From contig JAGLDN010000190.1 of NCBI GenBank assembly GCA_023145575.1, positions 1-18,344 on the forward strand: DNA of 18,344 nt. The letters are read 5' to 3'. The DNA comes from Psychromonas sp. GTDB lineage: Bacteria > Pseudomonadota > Gammaproteobacteria > Enterobacterales > Psychromonadaceae. The notes below the pieces were generated by a model. The model made no database searches and was not told the DNA's origin. It saw nothing but the letters and a program-made list of their open reading frames with translations. Both the position numbers and the translations under genes were made by a program. Shown here in pieces: positions 6,690-15,360 of this stretch; position 1 is the stretch's first letter; each line of letters begins with the position of its first letter.

Positions 6690-6710
6690 AGTGACAAATA
6701 AAACGTCACT
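6690..6710. promoter_or_regulatory. Operator-like inverted repeat upstream of the halogenase operon
   Basis: AGTGAC (6690-6695) and GTCACT (6705-6710) form six-base arms around a nine-base AT-rich centre. The site is 22-42 bases before the start codon of the minus-strand operon, a plausible place for a repressor to act. No regulator gene is adjacent, and no good promoter hexamers could be fitted around it. Confidence 0.35.
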
Positions 6711-7197
6711 TGAAACAATATACTAGGAAAGGAGAAAAATAACAGCATTCCATAGAAACATTAAATCCAATACTGCGTTGAAAAATCATCTTCTAACGCG
6801 GTTAGAACACGGATCAACAATATTGTCATGCTTTTTATGCAGCAGAAAAAATCGAATGCTTGAGCATATACCATGCGGCTTAAGGATGAATTCTTCAGGC
6901 ACTAACTAGGATCCCAAGGCAAAACGCAAAACGCAAAACGCAAAATTGTTATTCATTTATTGAGTTTTACAACGCAACTTTCTCCGACATTAACTACGTT
7001 AATGCATTGCTTGGGGTTAAATAAAAAATCCTCATTTAAACTTTTATTGTTTTTCCAGATAGCGAGCTGCAGTGCAGCAAGTACCTTTTTTGCTAGAAAT
7101 TATAGATTAACCCCATCAGATCTTAAACGCTCTGCCTAAGATTTACTTACCTCACCACTTGCTGAATTTTTGCACTTTGAATGATAACGACTCTAGA
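6711..7197. other. Non-coding gap with two short palindromes
   Basis: No gene is seen between the halogenase start and the end of the smaller Ig-like gene. The gap contains two 17-bp inverted repeats with seven-base arms and three-base centres: TTCTAACGCGGTTAGAA (6791-6807) and CATTAACTACGTTAATG (6988-7004). They share the pattern TAAC-NNN-GTTA. A further short inverted repeat, GCTGC-AGT-GCAGC, lies at 7066-7078. It is followed by six T after a seven-base gap, too weak to call a terminator. Confidence 0.5.
6919..6946. repeat. Heptanucleotide tandem repeat GCAAAAC
   Basis: GCAAAAC is repeated three times from 6919, and a fourth unit ends in GCAAAAT at 6946. It lies in non-coding DNA. A second seven-base repeat of similar size occurs at 15559-15586. 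Confidence 0.85.
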
Positions 7198-9189
7198 TTA
7201 CAAACCAGATGAAGCAGCAGGAAATACATTAATTGATGCTTTGTTACTGCTGACACCTGAAAACATTGCTGATATTTGCTCATTACCTTGATCATGAGAT
7301 TGTGCTAAACCACTCTTATTACCCAAAGATTTAATCGAAATAACCGAATTATCACTAGAGTTCCAATTTGCCTGCGTGGTAATATCTACGTAAGAGCCGT
7401 CCTTATAAAAAGCAATCGCAGTATATTGCTGACTACGACCCATAGCAATCACTTTCGTTGCTGGCGTAACCTGAATTGAGTCAACAAGCTGATTTACTAC
7501 ATCAACCATTGCATTATAAGTATGACCGCCAAAACGCGCATTAATACCTACTGGAGAGCCTGGAATGCTTTGATGAACCGCTAGCGATAAACCATTTTTA
7601 TCGAAACTGAGATCATTGTGCATATTCGTTGACCAGCTTGTTTCATTTGTTACATCAAAATCTTGAAGTTTTCCATTACCAAAATCATAGAGCGCTGTCG
7701 CGGTAAATTTAAGGAAAGTATCCATTATAGCTTTTGAGTTAATAGGTGTAATGCTGATATATTTGATTTTCCTTGGCTTTAAAATGTTTAGGTTTGCACT
7801 GGCAGTATCCGTTCCTAATGTTGCTGTCGGCATAGCACTACCTTCTTTATCGGCGGTTAACAACCCTTTTCTCAAAGGATCAAAACTTGCCAGATCCGTA
7901 TTTTTGTCAAACATCCAAGAGACTATATCGGTTAACTCTAAGACTGTACCATTTGAATACCGACCAAAAGCCTGATATTGGAATTTAAGACCCGTCGGCA
8001 GGGTCTTTTGTGTGGGCTCAACATCAATGCCTTGTAATGTTGCTGAATTCACAGTTGCATCCGTTTGGCCGGTGATACCAGAAAATTTAGCGGTGATCTT
8101 TGTATTGCCAGCCTTTTCAGCGATTGCAAATCCATTACTTTTAAAAATAGCAATTTGCGGATCAGATGATTGCCAAACAACCTGCCTAGTCAAATCAAAT
8201 ATTGAACCATCGCTATTCAAACCAACCGCACTGTATTGTGCGTAAGCACCCTGAGGCACATTTACGTTTTTAGGACTAATATCAATACTGATCAATTTAG
8301 CGGGCAATACAGTAACATCTACATCAGTTGAGATACTTTCTCCTGCATACGAAAGAGAAACATTAACCTTATCATGACCGACACTATCTGCTGTTACGAG
8401 ACCATCACTGTTGACATCTGCTATTGTTGGATCACTACTGATCCATTTGACATTATGCACCACATCAATCGCAGTATCATCGGCTAAAATGACCGTGGCA
8501 CTTAGCTGCTCCACCACACCAAGATTTAATGAAACAATAGAAGGTGTGATATTAATCTCTTTAATTTCGCTTGCAGAGATAACCGATGTTGCAGTCCCAT
8601 TTTGTTGTAGATAACTTGCATTGATTGTTGTGCCTTGTGATACTGAATTTGCTGTCATTAATCCCAAATCATCAACACTTGCATTCGAGTCTGACGCACT
8701 CCAAGTAACATCACGACTAATATTTTGCTGGCTATTATCAGCAAAAGTGGCAGTTGCATTGAATTGCTTTGTTAAGCCCACTCGAAGTATGGAGTGGCTT
8801 GGCGTGACAACTAAATTAAGCAACTGTTTATCTGTAATGGTTAATGTGGCTTGTGCTTTACTCGCATTTAATTGCGCAAAAATAACAACGCTACCTTTGC
8901 CTGCAATTGACTTTGCAATGCCCTTTTCATCAATACTGATTAAATTAGCGTTGTTACTACTCCAACTCACTTGATCTGTTACATTTTGTTTTGTGCCATC
9001 AGCTTTAATTAAGGTTGCAACATAAGCTACAGAGGTCTCTTTATTTATAGTCGTTTTAAATGGTGAAATAACTAACGATTGTGTCCCATTATTAGTCCTT
9101 TTAGCAATCGCATAAGATCCTTCGCTAAAACAGCTTCCCATTAAAAACAGTGCTAAAAAAAATATTAAATTTGATTTTAAAAAGGGCAT
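7198..9189 (-). CDS. Ig-like (BIG2-type) repeat lipoprotein, shorter paralogue
   Basis: The 663-residue product begins with a lipoprotein signal peptide: Lys5, a hydrophobic core, and LMGSC with the predicted lipidated Cys20. Residue +2 is Phe, so outer-membrane sorting is expected by the Asp+2 rule. About seven domains of 85-90 residues follow, each beginning with a strand such as SLVISP, NLVVTP, EINITP, SIDISP, GIDVEP, YISITP or SIQVTP and containing V.W.S(S/A)(D/N) and GL.TA blocks. This is the bacterial Ig-like group 2 pattern, found in adhesins and other surface proteins. There is no C-terminal anchor or catalytic domain. It aligns domain by domain with the first seven domains of the 1129-residue protein encoded upstream. 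AGGAAAA lies 10 bases before the ATG. A TATAAT at 9210-9215 on the minus strand may be its -10 box. The function is probably surface display or adhesion, which is inference. Confidence 0.85.
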   Translation of the reverse strand: MPFLKSNLIFFLALFLMGSCFSEGSYAIAKRTNNGTQSLVISPFKTTINKETSVAYVATLIKADGTKQNVTDQVSWSSNNANLISIDEKGIAKSIAGKGSVVIFAQLNASKAQATLTITDKQLLNLVVTPSHSILRVGLTKQFNATATFADNSQQNISRDVTWSASDSNASVDDLGLMTANSVSQGTTINASYLQQNGTATSVISASEIKEINITPSIVSLNLGVVEQLSATVILADDTAIDVVHNVKWISSDPTIADVNSDGLVTADSVGHDKVNVSLSYAGESISTDVDVTVLPAKLISIDISPKNVNVPQGAYAQYSAVGLNSDGSIFDLTRQVVWQSSDPQIAIFKSNGFAIAEKAGNTKITAKFSGITGQTDATVNSATLQGIDVEPTQKTLPTGLKFQYQAFGRYSNGTVLELTDIVSWMFDKNTDLASFDPLRKGLLTADKEGSAMPTATLGTDTASANLNILKPRKIKYISITPINSKAIMDTFLKFTATALYDFGNGKLQDFDVTNETSWSTNMHNDLSFDKNGLSLAVHQSIPGSPVGINARFGGHTYNAMVDVVNQLVDSIQVTPATKVIAMGRSQQYTAIAFYKDGSYVDITTQANWNSSDNSVISIKSLGNKSGLAQSHDQGNEQISAMFSGVSSNKASINVFPAASSGL

Positions 9190-9561
9190 AATAATTTTCC
9201 TAAATGATTATTATATAAATATTTTGCTTGCTATTGTTTAACCTTAAAAGTCGTAATCAACATAACAATCACGATGGAGACAATTAATTTAATATCGCGT
9301 ATGACAAAGGCAACAAACAATAAAACATAAAATCACTGTGGCTCGATATATTATGAGTCAAAAAAAATTAATAATAAGGAGATTGATTTAACACTCTCCT
9401 TTGATAGCCATATAACATAAAAATAATTTATCAGGCACAAGCTAAATAAGCACAGCAAGTCGTTGCATCAAATCATTGAGAGCCACTTGTAGATTGTTGC
9501 AACGCTGTGAGCTGACCTTCAAGCTTGCGCACCAACTGGCGAACAAACTCAAAGTATTACG
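9190..9561. other. Gap between the two Ig-like genes
   Basis: This AT-rich gap holds the leader of the shorter paralogue, a terminator-like hairpin (9361-9401) and a short minus-strand frame at about 9481-9558. That frame reads EFVRQLVRKLEGQLTALQQ and ends in TGA; it has protein-like, coiled-coil-like composition but no start codon. It may be the tail of a lost gene. I cannot assign it. Confidence 0.4.
9361..9401 (-). terminator. Possible terminator after the larger Ig-like gene
   Basis: On the minus strand AAGGAGA and TCTCCTT (9376-9382 and 9395-9401) form a seven-base stem with a 12-base loop. A run of eight T follows, complementary to 9360-9367, after a nine-base AT-rich gap. The distance to the T-run weakens the case, but the position downstream of the 1129-residue gene fits. 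Confidence 0.4.
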
Positions 9562-12500
9562 CTATTTATTATTCACATATATAACAGCTGTCTGTTTAAC
9601 CTTTTTTAAGCTATTCGTGTAGATCGCATCAAGCTTTGCAATTCCAGTGGCTATACCTGTTACAACATTATATTCCCCAACAGTTACAGTATTAGTGTCA
9701 TTACTCTCTAGGGTTGAAAATGCTGTGACATCAGAAATGCTGTTATCTTGATAGACAGCCATCACGTTAAACTGTTTTTTATCACCGGATTTTATGATGT
9801 CATTATCGGGTATTATGCTTATACCAGCTACCTTCTTATCTACCACATTAATAGTAGACTCTGCCGTCAGACTATCAGTTGAAGCCGATACTTTAACAAC
9901 ACCAACGTTACCCTCCACAGTTGCTTTTCCTGTTTTTGGATCAACAGTCAAAATACTATCATCAAGGCTCTTCCACGTTACTGTATCTGTCGCATCTTCA
10001 ATTGTGCCATTAGCGTGATGAATAATCGCCCTAAAATTACCTTTCGATCCTATGTCAACCATTGCACCGCTTGGAATAATTTCAATCGAGTCTACATTTG
10101 CAGGTACAACATTCAAAGACTGATCATCACTGCTTTTGCCATCAAAGACAGTGGTTAAATGAGCTTTACCACCACCAATTGCTGTCATCATATTATGAAG
10201 ATCAAAGGTGGCAGTTGCGTAATCACTACTTTTTATGACTGCATAATCAGTAATATCTGCTAATCGACCATCATCATAACTAGCGAATACGCGGTACTGA
10301 TAGGTATCACCAATTGAATAGGTTTTATTATTGGGTGTTATTTTTACACTTTTAATATTATCATTTATTATTTCTGCGCTAATATCAGTACGCGCAGAGC
10401 CAGAAAATTCTGGATCGATATCGGCTGAACCCACTTTAACACCCGTAATTTCACCCGCTTTAGCACCGTTCTGAATAATGTTAACAGAGCTCTTGTCGAC
10501 AGGATCATCTAATGCCCAAAAGGTCAATTGAGTCACATCATTGTATTGATTATTATCATCTATCGCTATTGACTTGAAATGTCCTTTCCCGCCAACATTC
10601 TCCACAAGTTTAGAGGGGGCAACGAATATCGCAGCTTTACCAATAACATTTACCTGTAAATTCGCTGTAGCGCTTAGTGTTTTCACCAAGGCGGTAATAT
10701 CAACATCCCCTTTAGCATGAGAGGTCACTAAACCCGCATTACTATCGTATGAGTCAACTGACGCCACCGAAGGATTTTCACTACTCCATTTAGCAACAGA
10801 CGTTAAATCCTCCTGATGCCCATCTTCAAATATACCCATTAATTTATATTGATAATTAAGTCCATTAATAATTTGCTGTTTGGTTGAAGGTATTAATTTC
10901 AGTTTCTTTAAAGTAGTCGGCGCCAATACTTTAACTGGTACCTTGCTAGCAGAAACACCTGAGAAAGTTGCTAATATGAACGCATTACCCACACTTTGAC
11001 CTATTGCAAGACCAGGCTTTTTGCCCAAGGAGTTAATTGAAACAACCTTATCGTCAGTTGAGGTCCAATGTGCTTGCCGAGTGATATCTGCTTTAGAGCC
11101 ATCTTTATAATAGGCAATAGCAGTATATTGCAGATTTCCGCCCTTACTAATATCTTTGTTTATAGGCGTAACCTGAATCGAGTTAGGCTTTGTGTTTACT
11201 ACATCCATCGTTGCATTATAAGTCTTACCTTCAAAACTAGCATTAATAATTGCAGGAGCAGTCGTTGCACTTAGTGCTAACGCGTTACCATTTTTATCAA
11301 AACTAATATTATCAGGCTCGTTTGTTGTCCAATTTGTTTGTTTTGTCACATCGACATTTTGTGTTGTTCCATTGTCAAGTTTATACAACGCCATCGCATT
11401 AAATTGAGTGTATGTGCCCACTGAGGATTTTGATTCAAAAGGTGTGATACTAACATTTTTTAGATGGTCTATTTTTGTAATAGTTAAATTAGCCGTTCCA
11501 GATTCATTACCAAATGTTGCAGTCACTTTCACATCACCAGGTTTCAGTGTTGTCAATAACCCTTTGATATGAGAATTAAAATTTGCATCCTCTGAATCAT
11601 CTATCGTCCATGAAACAACATCTGTTAAATCTGTTTCGCTATTATCTGAAAAGTGACCATAAGCTGAATATTGAATTTTAAGTCCACTGGGCAACGTTTC
11701 TTGCTGGGGCAAAACGGTAATTGATTCTAAAGTGGCGTCCGTCACATTTGATGGCGTAGTATCGCTAATACCAGAAATTGTAGCTGTAATATTTGTGCTA
11801 CCCTTTTCTATTGCTCTTAGCATTCCATGGCCCTCAATAATCGCAACATCAGTCGCAGATGATCGCCAAGCAACCTGACTGCTCAAATCAAATATTGAGC
11901 CATCGCTATACAAGCCAACCGCAGAGTAATGAATGTAAGAGCCTACAGGGACACTTAAGTTTTTAGGACTAATATTGAGACTGACTAATTTATTGGGCAA
12001 AACCTCGATTTTTGCCTGTTTGCTTTTATCATAGATACTAGCAATCACATTCGCCTTACCAGCCATTAGAGCCGTTAACAGACCATTTTTATCAATCTTT
12101 GTTATTTTTGGAGGATTCGAATTCCAGTTGACATCATGACTTACATCAATAATTTTGCCATTTGTTAAAGAGGCAGTCACATAAAACTGTTGTGACTGTC
12201 CAATATTTAATCTCGCAGTAGATGGTGTAATATTGAGATGATCAATTTCATGTTTATTATAGACAACCACTGATGCTTTAGCTGTCAATTTTTCGCTAGT
12301 ATTCCCCTTTGTGTTAATACTTGATACGGGAAAGCTTGCATCAATGGTTGAGCCTTGTGTTAATTGAATTGCTGTCACCAATCCAAGGTTATCTACACTA
12401 ACAAGTTTGTCTTCTGCTTTCCACGTTACATCACGACTCACATCTTGTTGGCTATTATCATCAAAAATAGCGGTTGCCGTAAGTTGCTTTGTTGATCCAA

Positions 12501-12951
12501 CCACCATGTCAGATCGTTTTGGTGTGAGCAATAATTTAGTCACTGCTTTATCAGTAATTGTTAACTCTGATCGTGCTTTGCCTTGATCTGCGTGTGTTTT
12601 ATCAGGTTTTAATTCCGCATAAATATAAACCCTACCTTTGCCTGCAATCGACTTTACAACACCCTTTTGGTCAATACTAATTAACTTCGTGTTGTCAGCG
12701 CTCCATGTCACATCATCAGATACATTTGTTTTTGTACCATCTTCTGCTATCAAGGTTGCAGTATAGGCAATAGAAGTCGCCTTATTAATAGTCTTTTTGG
12801 CTGGCGAGATAACTAGCTTATCTACGGTTATGATATCGCTCATATCTGTTGTTTTAATACCGTTATCAGTATAAGTAGGTTGTCCATCCAAGCAAGCCGA
12901 CAATAAGAAGATAGTACAAAATGTAATTAAACTTGCTTTTAAAAAAGTCAT
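9562..12951 (-). CDS. Ig-like (BIG2-type) repeat lipoprotein, larger paralogue
   Basis: The 1129-residue product starts with a lipoprotein signal ending in LLSAC, with predicted lipidated Cys20 and Leu at +2, so it is expected in the outer membrane. From about residue 45 it consists of about twelve Ig-like domains of roughly 90 residues, each opening with strands such as KLVISP, KLLLTP, HLNITP, SLNISP, NVSITP, SIQVTP, SVKITP, SIEIIP and GISIIP. Domains 1-7 match the shorter downstream paralogue in order (for example YSAVGL.SDGSIFDL and SIQVTP..K.I..G). Domains 8-12 are extra. There is no enzyme domain and no C-terminal sorting signal. AAGGG lies about 10 bases before the ATG. Long Ig-like stalks in this family often act in adhesion or as spacers that hold a tip domain away from the cell; here no distinct tip is visible. 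The ompA-family gene upstream may be functionally related but is separated by 529 bases. Confidence 0.88.
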   Translation of the reverse strand: MTFLKASLITFCTIFLLSACLDGQPTYTDNGIKTTDMSDIITVDKLVISPAKKTINKATSIAYTATLIAEDGTKTNVSDDVTWSADNTKLISIDQKGVVKSIAGKGRVYIYAELKPDKTHADQGKARSELTITDKAVTKLLLTPKRSDMVVGSTKQLTATAIFDDNSQQDVSRDVTWKAEDKLVSVDNLGLVTAIQLTQGSTIDASFPVSSINTKGNTSEKLTAKASVVVYNKHEIDHLNITPSTARLNIGQSQQFYVTASLTNGKIIDVSHDVNWNSNPPKITKIDKNGLLTALMAGKANVIASIYDKSKQAKIEVLPNKLVSLNISPKNLSVPVGSYIHYSAVGLYSDGSIFDLSSQVAWRSSATDVAIIEGHGMLRAIEKGSTNITATISGISDTTPSNVTDATLESITVLPQQETLPSGLKIQYSAYGHFSDNSETDLTDVVSWTIDDSEDANFNSHIKGLLTTLKPGDVKVTATFGNESGTANLTITKIDHLKNVSITPFESKSSVGTYTQFNAMALYKLDNGTTQNVDVTKQTNWTTNEPDNISFDKNGNALALSATTAPAIINASFEGKTYNATMDVVNTKPNSIQVTPINKDISKGGNLQYTAIAYYKDGSKADITRQAHWTSTDDKVVSINSLGKKPGLAIGQSVGNAFILATFSGVSASKVPVKVLAPTTLKKLKLIPSTKQQIINGLNYQYKLMGIFEDGHQEDLTSVAKWSSENPSVASVDSYDSNAGLVTSHAKGDVDITALVKTLSATANLQVNVIGKAAIFVAPSKLVENVGGKGHFKSIAIDDNNQYNDVTQLTFWALDDPVDKSSVNIIQNGAKAGEITGVKVGSADIDPEFSGSARTDISAEIINDNIKSVKITPNNKTYSIGDTYQYRVFASYDDGRLADITDYAVIKSSDYATATFDLHNMMTAIGGGKAHLTTVFDGKSSDDQSLNVVPANVDSIEIIPSGAMVDIGSKGNFRAIIHHANGTIEDATDTVTWKSLDDSILTVDPKTGKATVEGNVGVVKVSASTDSLTAESTINVVDKKVAGISIIPDNDIIKSGDKKQFNVMAVYQDNSISDVTAFSTLESNDTNTVTVGEYNVVTGIATGIAKLDAIYTNSLKKVKQTAVIYVNNK

Positions 12952-13032
12952 AATTTTAATCCCTTAAAAATTCGAATTATTTAACTATTGTAATTCCTTA
13001 ACTAGCTCATATTACGCAGTTAAAATCAACAC

Positions 13033-13049
13033 TTGATGAAAGCCATCAA
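13033..13049. promoter_or_regulatory. Inverted repeat upstream of the larger Ig-like gene
   Basis: TTGATG (13033-13038) and CATCAA (13044-13049) flank a five-base centre. It lies about 80-100 bases before the minus-strand ATG at 12951, so it could be an operator or a leader hairpin. No clear -35/-10 pair was found beside it. Confidence 0.3.
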
Positions 13050-13115
13050 CTGCTGTATTAGATTTGAGATTTTTATGAAAAACCTCAACTTTCCACCTTT
13101 TTTAATATATCGTTT

Positions 13116-13349
13116 CTATATACCCATGTGATTTAAAAATGCTTTGTCAGGCTCAATATCAATACTGATCGAATATAAAATTCCCGCACTGCCATCTTTG
13201 TTTTTAAAGATTTGTCGGTGTAAAACAACTCGAACATCTATTTCTTTTACCCAACCGAAGATTAGTGTTTACGATCAATCTAATGAATCAATGCGCTGAA
13301 AACGCCATTGTAATCTATTGGATAAAAAACGAATAATTTGATTCGCCAT
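13116..13349 (-). pseudogene. Decayed coding remnant, PAS/PAC-like C-terminal segment
   Basis: On the minus strand a 78-codon frame opens at ATG 13349 (MANQIIRFLSNRLQWRFQRI...) and ends at TAG 13116-13118. Two close stop codons after the 24th residue break it. The second part, GWVKEIDVRVVLHRQIF then KNKDGSAGILYSISIDIE, has an R.....KDG....I...DI pattern like the PAC segment that follows PAS sensor domains. This match is by eye and weak. Both halves are in the same frame, which supports a broken gene over chance. The rest of the gap 12952-13480 contains only the leader of the Ig-like gene and AT-rich sequence. Confidence 0.35.
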
Positions 13350-13419
13350 CGAGATGATTAGATAAACCAGTTGAAATTGTGTAGCTGAATAATGTTACAA
13401 GTTAATGAATATACAGTTC

Positions 13420-13508
13420 AAATATTTGTTTATTTTTATTCATAGCTACACTTTATCAGTTTTTCATATTAAATTTTAGTTTACTGCTTAACATCAGTGA
13501 CTAATTTA
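13420..13508. repeat. Repeat copy A covering the ompA-family 3' end
   Basis: This stretch covers the last codons of the OmpA-family gene plus about 60 bases beyond the stop. It is repeated in direct orientation at 15070-15156 with scattered substitutions and single-base gaps; for example TACACTTTATCA and TTTTTCATATTAAATTTT are shared. Confidence 0.8.
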
Positions 13509-14701
13509 GAGTGCTTTTCTTTTGAATTATAATTGATACGGCTGAATTCCATCGATATTCGACGATTTATATCGCGATGTTCTTCTGTATCGTTTTTAAC
13601 CACTGGTTCCGAATTACCACGCGCAAATCCAGTCACACGGCTTTCTTGAACGCCATGTTCTATAAGATATTTCTTCATTGCCTCTTCACGTTTTCGAGAA
13701 AGATCTAGATTAAATGCGTCAGTGCCTATTGAATCAGCATAACCTATCAATTTTATGTGATATTCAGGATGTTTTTTCATGAATGCGGGAATATCAAACA
13801 ACGATTTATTTGTAAGTTCAGAAACTTGATATTTTGCAAACTTATAATTCAAAGCAAGCTGAAAAGTATCCGGAGGACATCCCGTTGCATCCACAGGAAC
13901 ATGGGGTAAGGTATTAGGACAAAGGTCATTTCGGTTATACACTCCGTCATGATCATCATCAAGAAATGGACAACCAAAACTATCTAACTTAGCCCCTGGT
14001 GGTGCATCTTTGCATAATTTTTTAGACTGATTACCAAAACGATAAGTGATACCTAATAATACACTTAATGTGCCATTATCTTCTAGCTTGGTTTCTTTAT
14101 TGTAACGGGAATCCTTAATATTAGTTGTGATATCATATAAATCGTAGCGCGTTGTTAAATTGATCGCGAGATCATTTGTCAAATAAAAATCACTGCCCGC
14201 TTGGATGTTCCAATCAGCACTGCCACCCACTTCTTTTATTTCTTCCACTGAATTGCCCATGCTGGTAGCCTCTTGAGCAGGCGATTTAGACCATTCACTT
14301 CTGGTATAACCTATGCCTGTTCCCAGAAAGGGTTGAACAATGTGATCTTGTCCAACATTAAAATCATGACGAACACCGATGCCAGGGATAACAAGATACC
14401 GCTCTTTATTAAGGAAAGTTGCAATATCGATATAGGGACTAAAATAAGGGTTAAGACTGGTATTAAAAAACAAAGCACCACTCACTGCACCGCCAATATC
14501 CTGCATATCATCAGGTGATTTTGCAGAATCAGAGCCACCATTAATTTTTTTTTCTTTAATATACATTTTACTGACACCTCCGTTAATAATAAAACGACCA
14601 ATTATCGGGGGATCCTTTTTATCTACGGTAGATCCTTCATTGGCATTTACGAAAGTAGTGGAAAAAAACAAAATGAACAAGAGAATAACCCTGAGTAACA
14701 T
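13481..14701 (-). CDS. OmpA-family outer-membrane protein with TSP3-like linker
   Basis: The 406-residue protein has a signal peptide with likely cleavage after VNA (residue 20). An eight-stranded-barrel-like N-terminal region follows (about 30-222; GVSKMYIKEKK, FLGTGIGYTR, LTTRYDLYD, LLGITYRFG). A cysteine-containing acidic linker at 228-275 carries the thrombospondin type 3-like calcium motif DDDHDGVYNRNDLCPNT. Residues about 285-385 form an OmpA C-terminal domain that binds peptidoglycan non-covalently: KLIGYADSIGTDAFNLDLS, the helix RKREEAMKKYL, and HRDINRRI, whose Asp377 and Arg380/381 are in the expected ligand-binding place. It should link the outer membrane to the cell wall. AAGGA lies eight bases before the ATG. 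No tight neighbour exists; the larger Ig-like lipoprotein gene follows after 529 bases. Its 3' end is partly duplicated upstream at 15070-15156. Confidence 0.93.
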   Translation of the reverse strand: MLLRVILLFILFFSTTFVNANEGSTVDKKDPPIIGRFIINGGVSKMYIKEKKINGGSDSAKSPDDMQDIGGAVSGALFFNTSLNPYFSPYIDIATFLNKERYLVIPGIGVRHDFNVGQDHIVQPFLGTGIGYTRSEWSKSPAQEATSMGNSVEEIKEVGGSADWNIQAGSDFYLTNDLAINLTTRYDLYDITTNIKDSRYNKETKLEDNGTLSVLLGITYRFGNQSKKLCKDAPPGAKLDSFGCPFLDDDHDGVYNRNDLCPNTLPHVPVDATGCPPDTFQLALNYKFAKYQVSELTNKSLFDIPAFMKKHPEYHIKLIGYADSIGTDAFNLDLSRKREEAMKKYLIEHGVQESRVTGFARGNSEPVVKNDTEEHRDINRRISMEFSRINYNSKEKHSKLVTDVKQ

Positions 14702-15069
14702 ACAATATCCTTTTATATTTAATTAGCGAAACGTAACATTTAAAAAAATAACACAAAGTAATGATACATTAAAGACCCTTATATGAAATTTAAAGAATTA
14801 AATCACATTTTGTTAAGCTAGGCATTACATCGCCTTACATATTGAGAAAAAACACAGAACACGTCAGATCATTAACTTATGTTCAAGGCGCAATGCTCCC
14901 TTCGATAGGGTTAAAAAAAAGACTTTAACCCTTTTATTGTCTCTTGTTCTGATTATCGAGTTTGAGCCTGACCAAACTTTTTTCGGCATATTGATATGTA
15001 CAATTAAACAGCTTACAGCCTGAAGACCTTGCCAAAATTGGTTAACTTTCAATTTGGCGAAGGTATTGC
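14702..15069. other. Non-coding gap upstream of the ompA-family gene
   Basis: The stretch holds the leader of the ompA-family gene and an inverted repeat with eight-base arms, GGGTTAAA (14908-14915) and TTTAACCC (14924-14931), followed by TTTTATTG. It resembles a plus-strand terminator, but no plus-strand gene precedes it. A direct repeat TTACAT-CGCC-TTACAT lies at 14825-14840. A 62-codon minus-strand frame starting with TTG at 15052 has no ribosome site and is not called. Confidence 0.4.
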
Positions 15070-15156
15070 AAATATTTATTTGTTTTTATTGATACCTACA
15101 CTTTATCATTTTTCATATTAAATTTTGTTTACTGCGTTACATCAGTAATTAATATA
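15070..15156. repeat. Repeat copy B of the ompA-family 3' end
   Basis: This is the second copy of the repeat at 13420-13508. On the minus strand it still encodes I-T-D-V-T-Q-stop where the gene has V-T-D-V-K-Q-stop, so the same frame end is recognisable. Further upstream the similarity to the gene stops. It is a scar of a partial duplication or of a lost second copy. Confidence 0.75.
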
Positions 15157-15237
15157 AATCTAGCGAAATCTTGTTAATAATTAATCGCAAAAATTTAAAT
15201 AATAGTATTTTATCAAGATTTTTTTAAGGGATCATCC

Positions 15238-15360
15238 CTATGTGACTTCTACACATAGCTATAGACCCATGTGACTTCTAAATGCACCATCAGATCGATA
15301 AATTATGCCAAGATACGACACATAAAATAGCCCTCTCGGTGATTACCTGCATTGATCACC
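15238..15360. repeat. Cluster of short inverted and direct repeats
   Basis: CTATGTG (15238-15244) and CACATAG (15252-15258) are perfect seven-base arms around ACTTCTA. The 12-bp sequence ATGTGACTTCTA occurs twice, at 15240-15251 and 15269-15280. GGTGAT (15338-15343) and ATCACC (15355-15360) form another inverted pair. No gene is associated, and their role is unknown. Confidence 0.5.

Noticed and set aside
7751..8974. Several plus-strand frames inside the Ig-like genes
   Set aside because: They are antisense to well-supported lipoprotein genes and show no family features.
14908..14931. GGGTTAAA/TTTAACCC hairpin as a terminator
   Set aside because: It is followed by TTTTATTG on the plus strand, but no plus-strand gene ends there.
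14864..15052. 62-codon minus-strand frame
   Set aside because: It starts with TTG, has no Shine-Dalgarno, crosses a terminator-like inverted repeat and matches no family I know.
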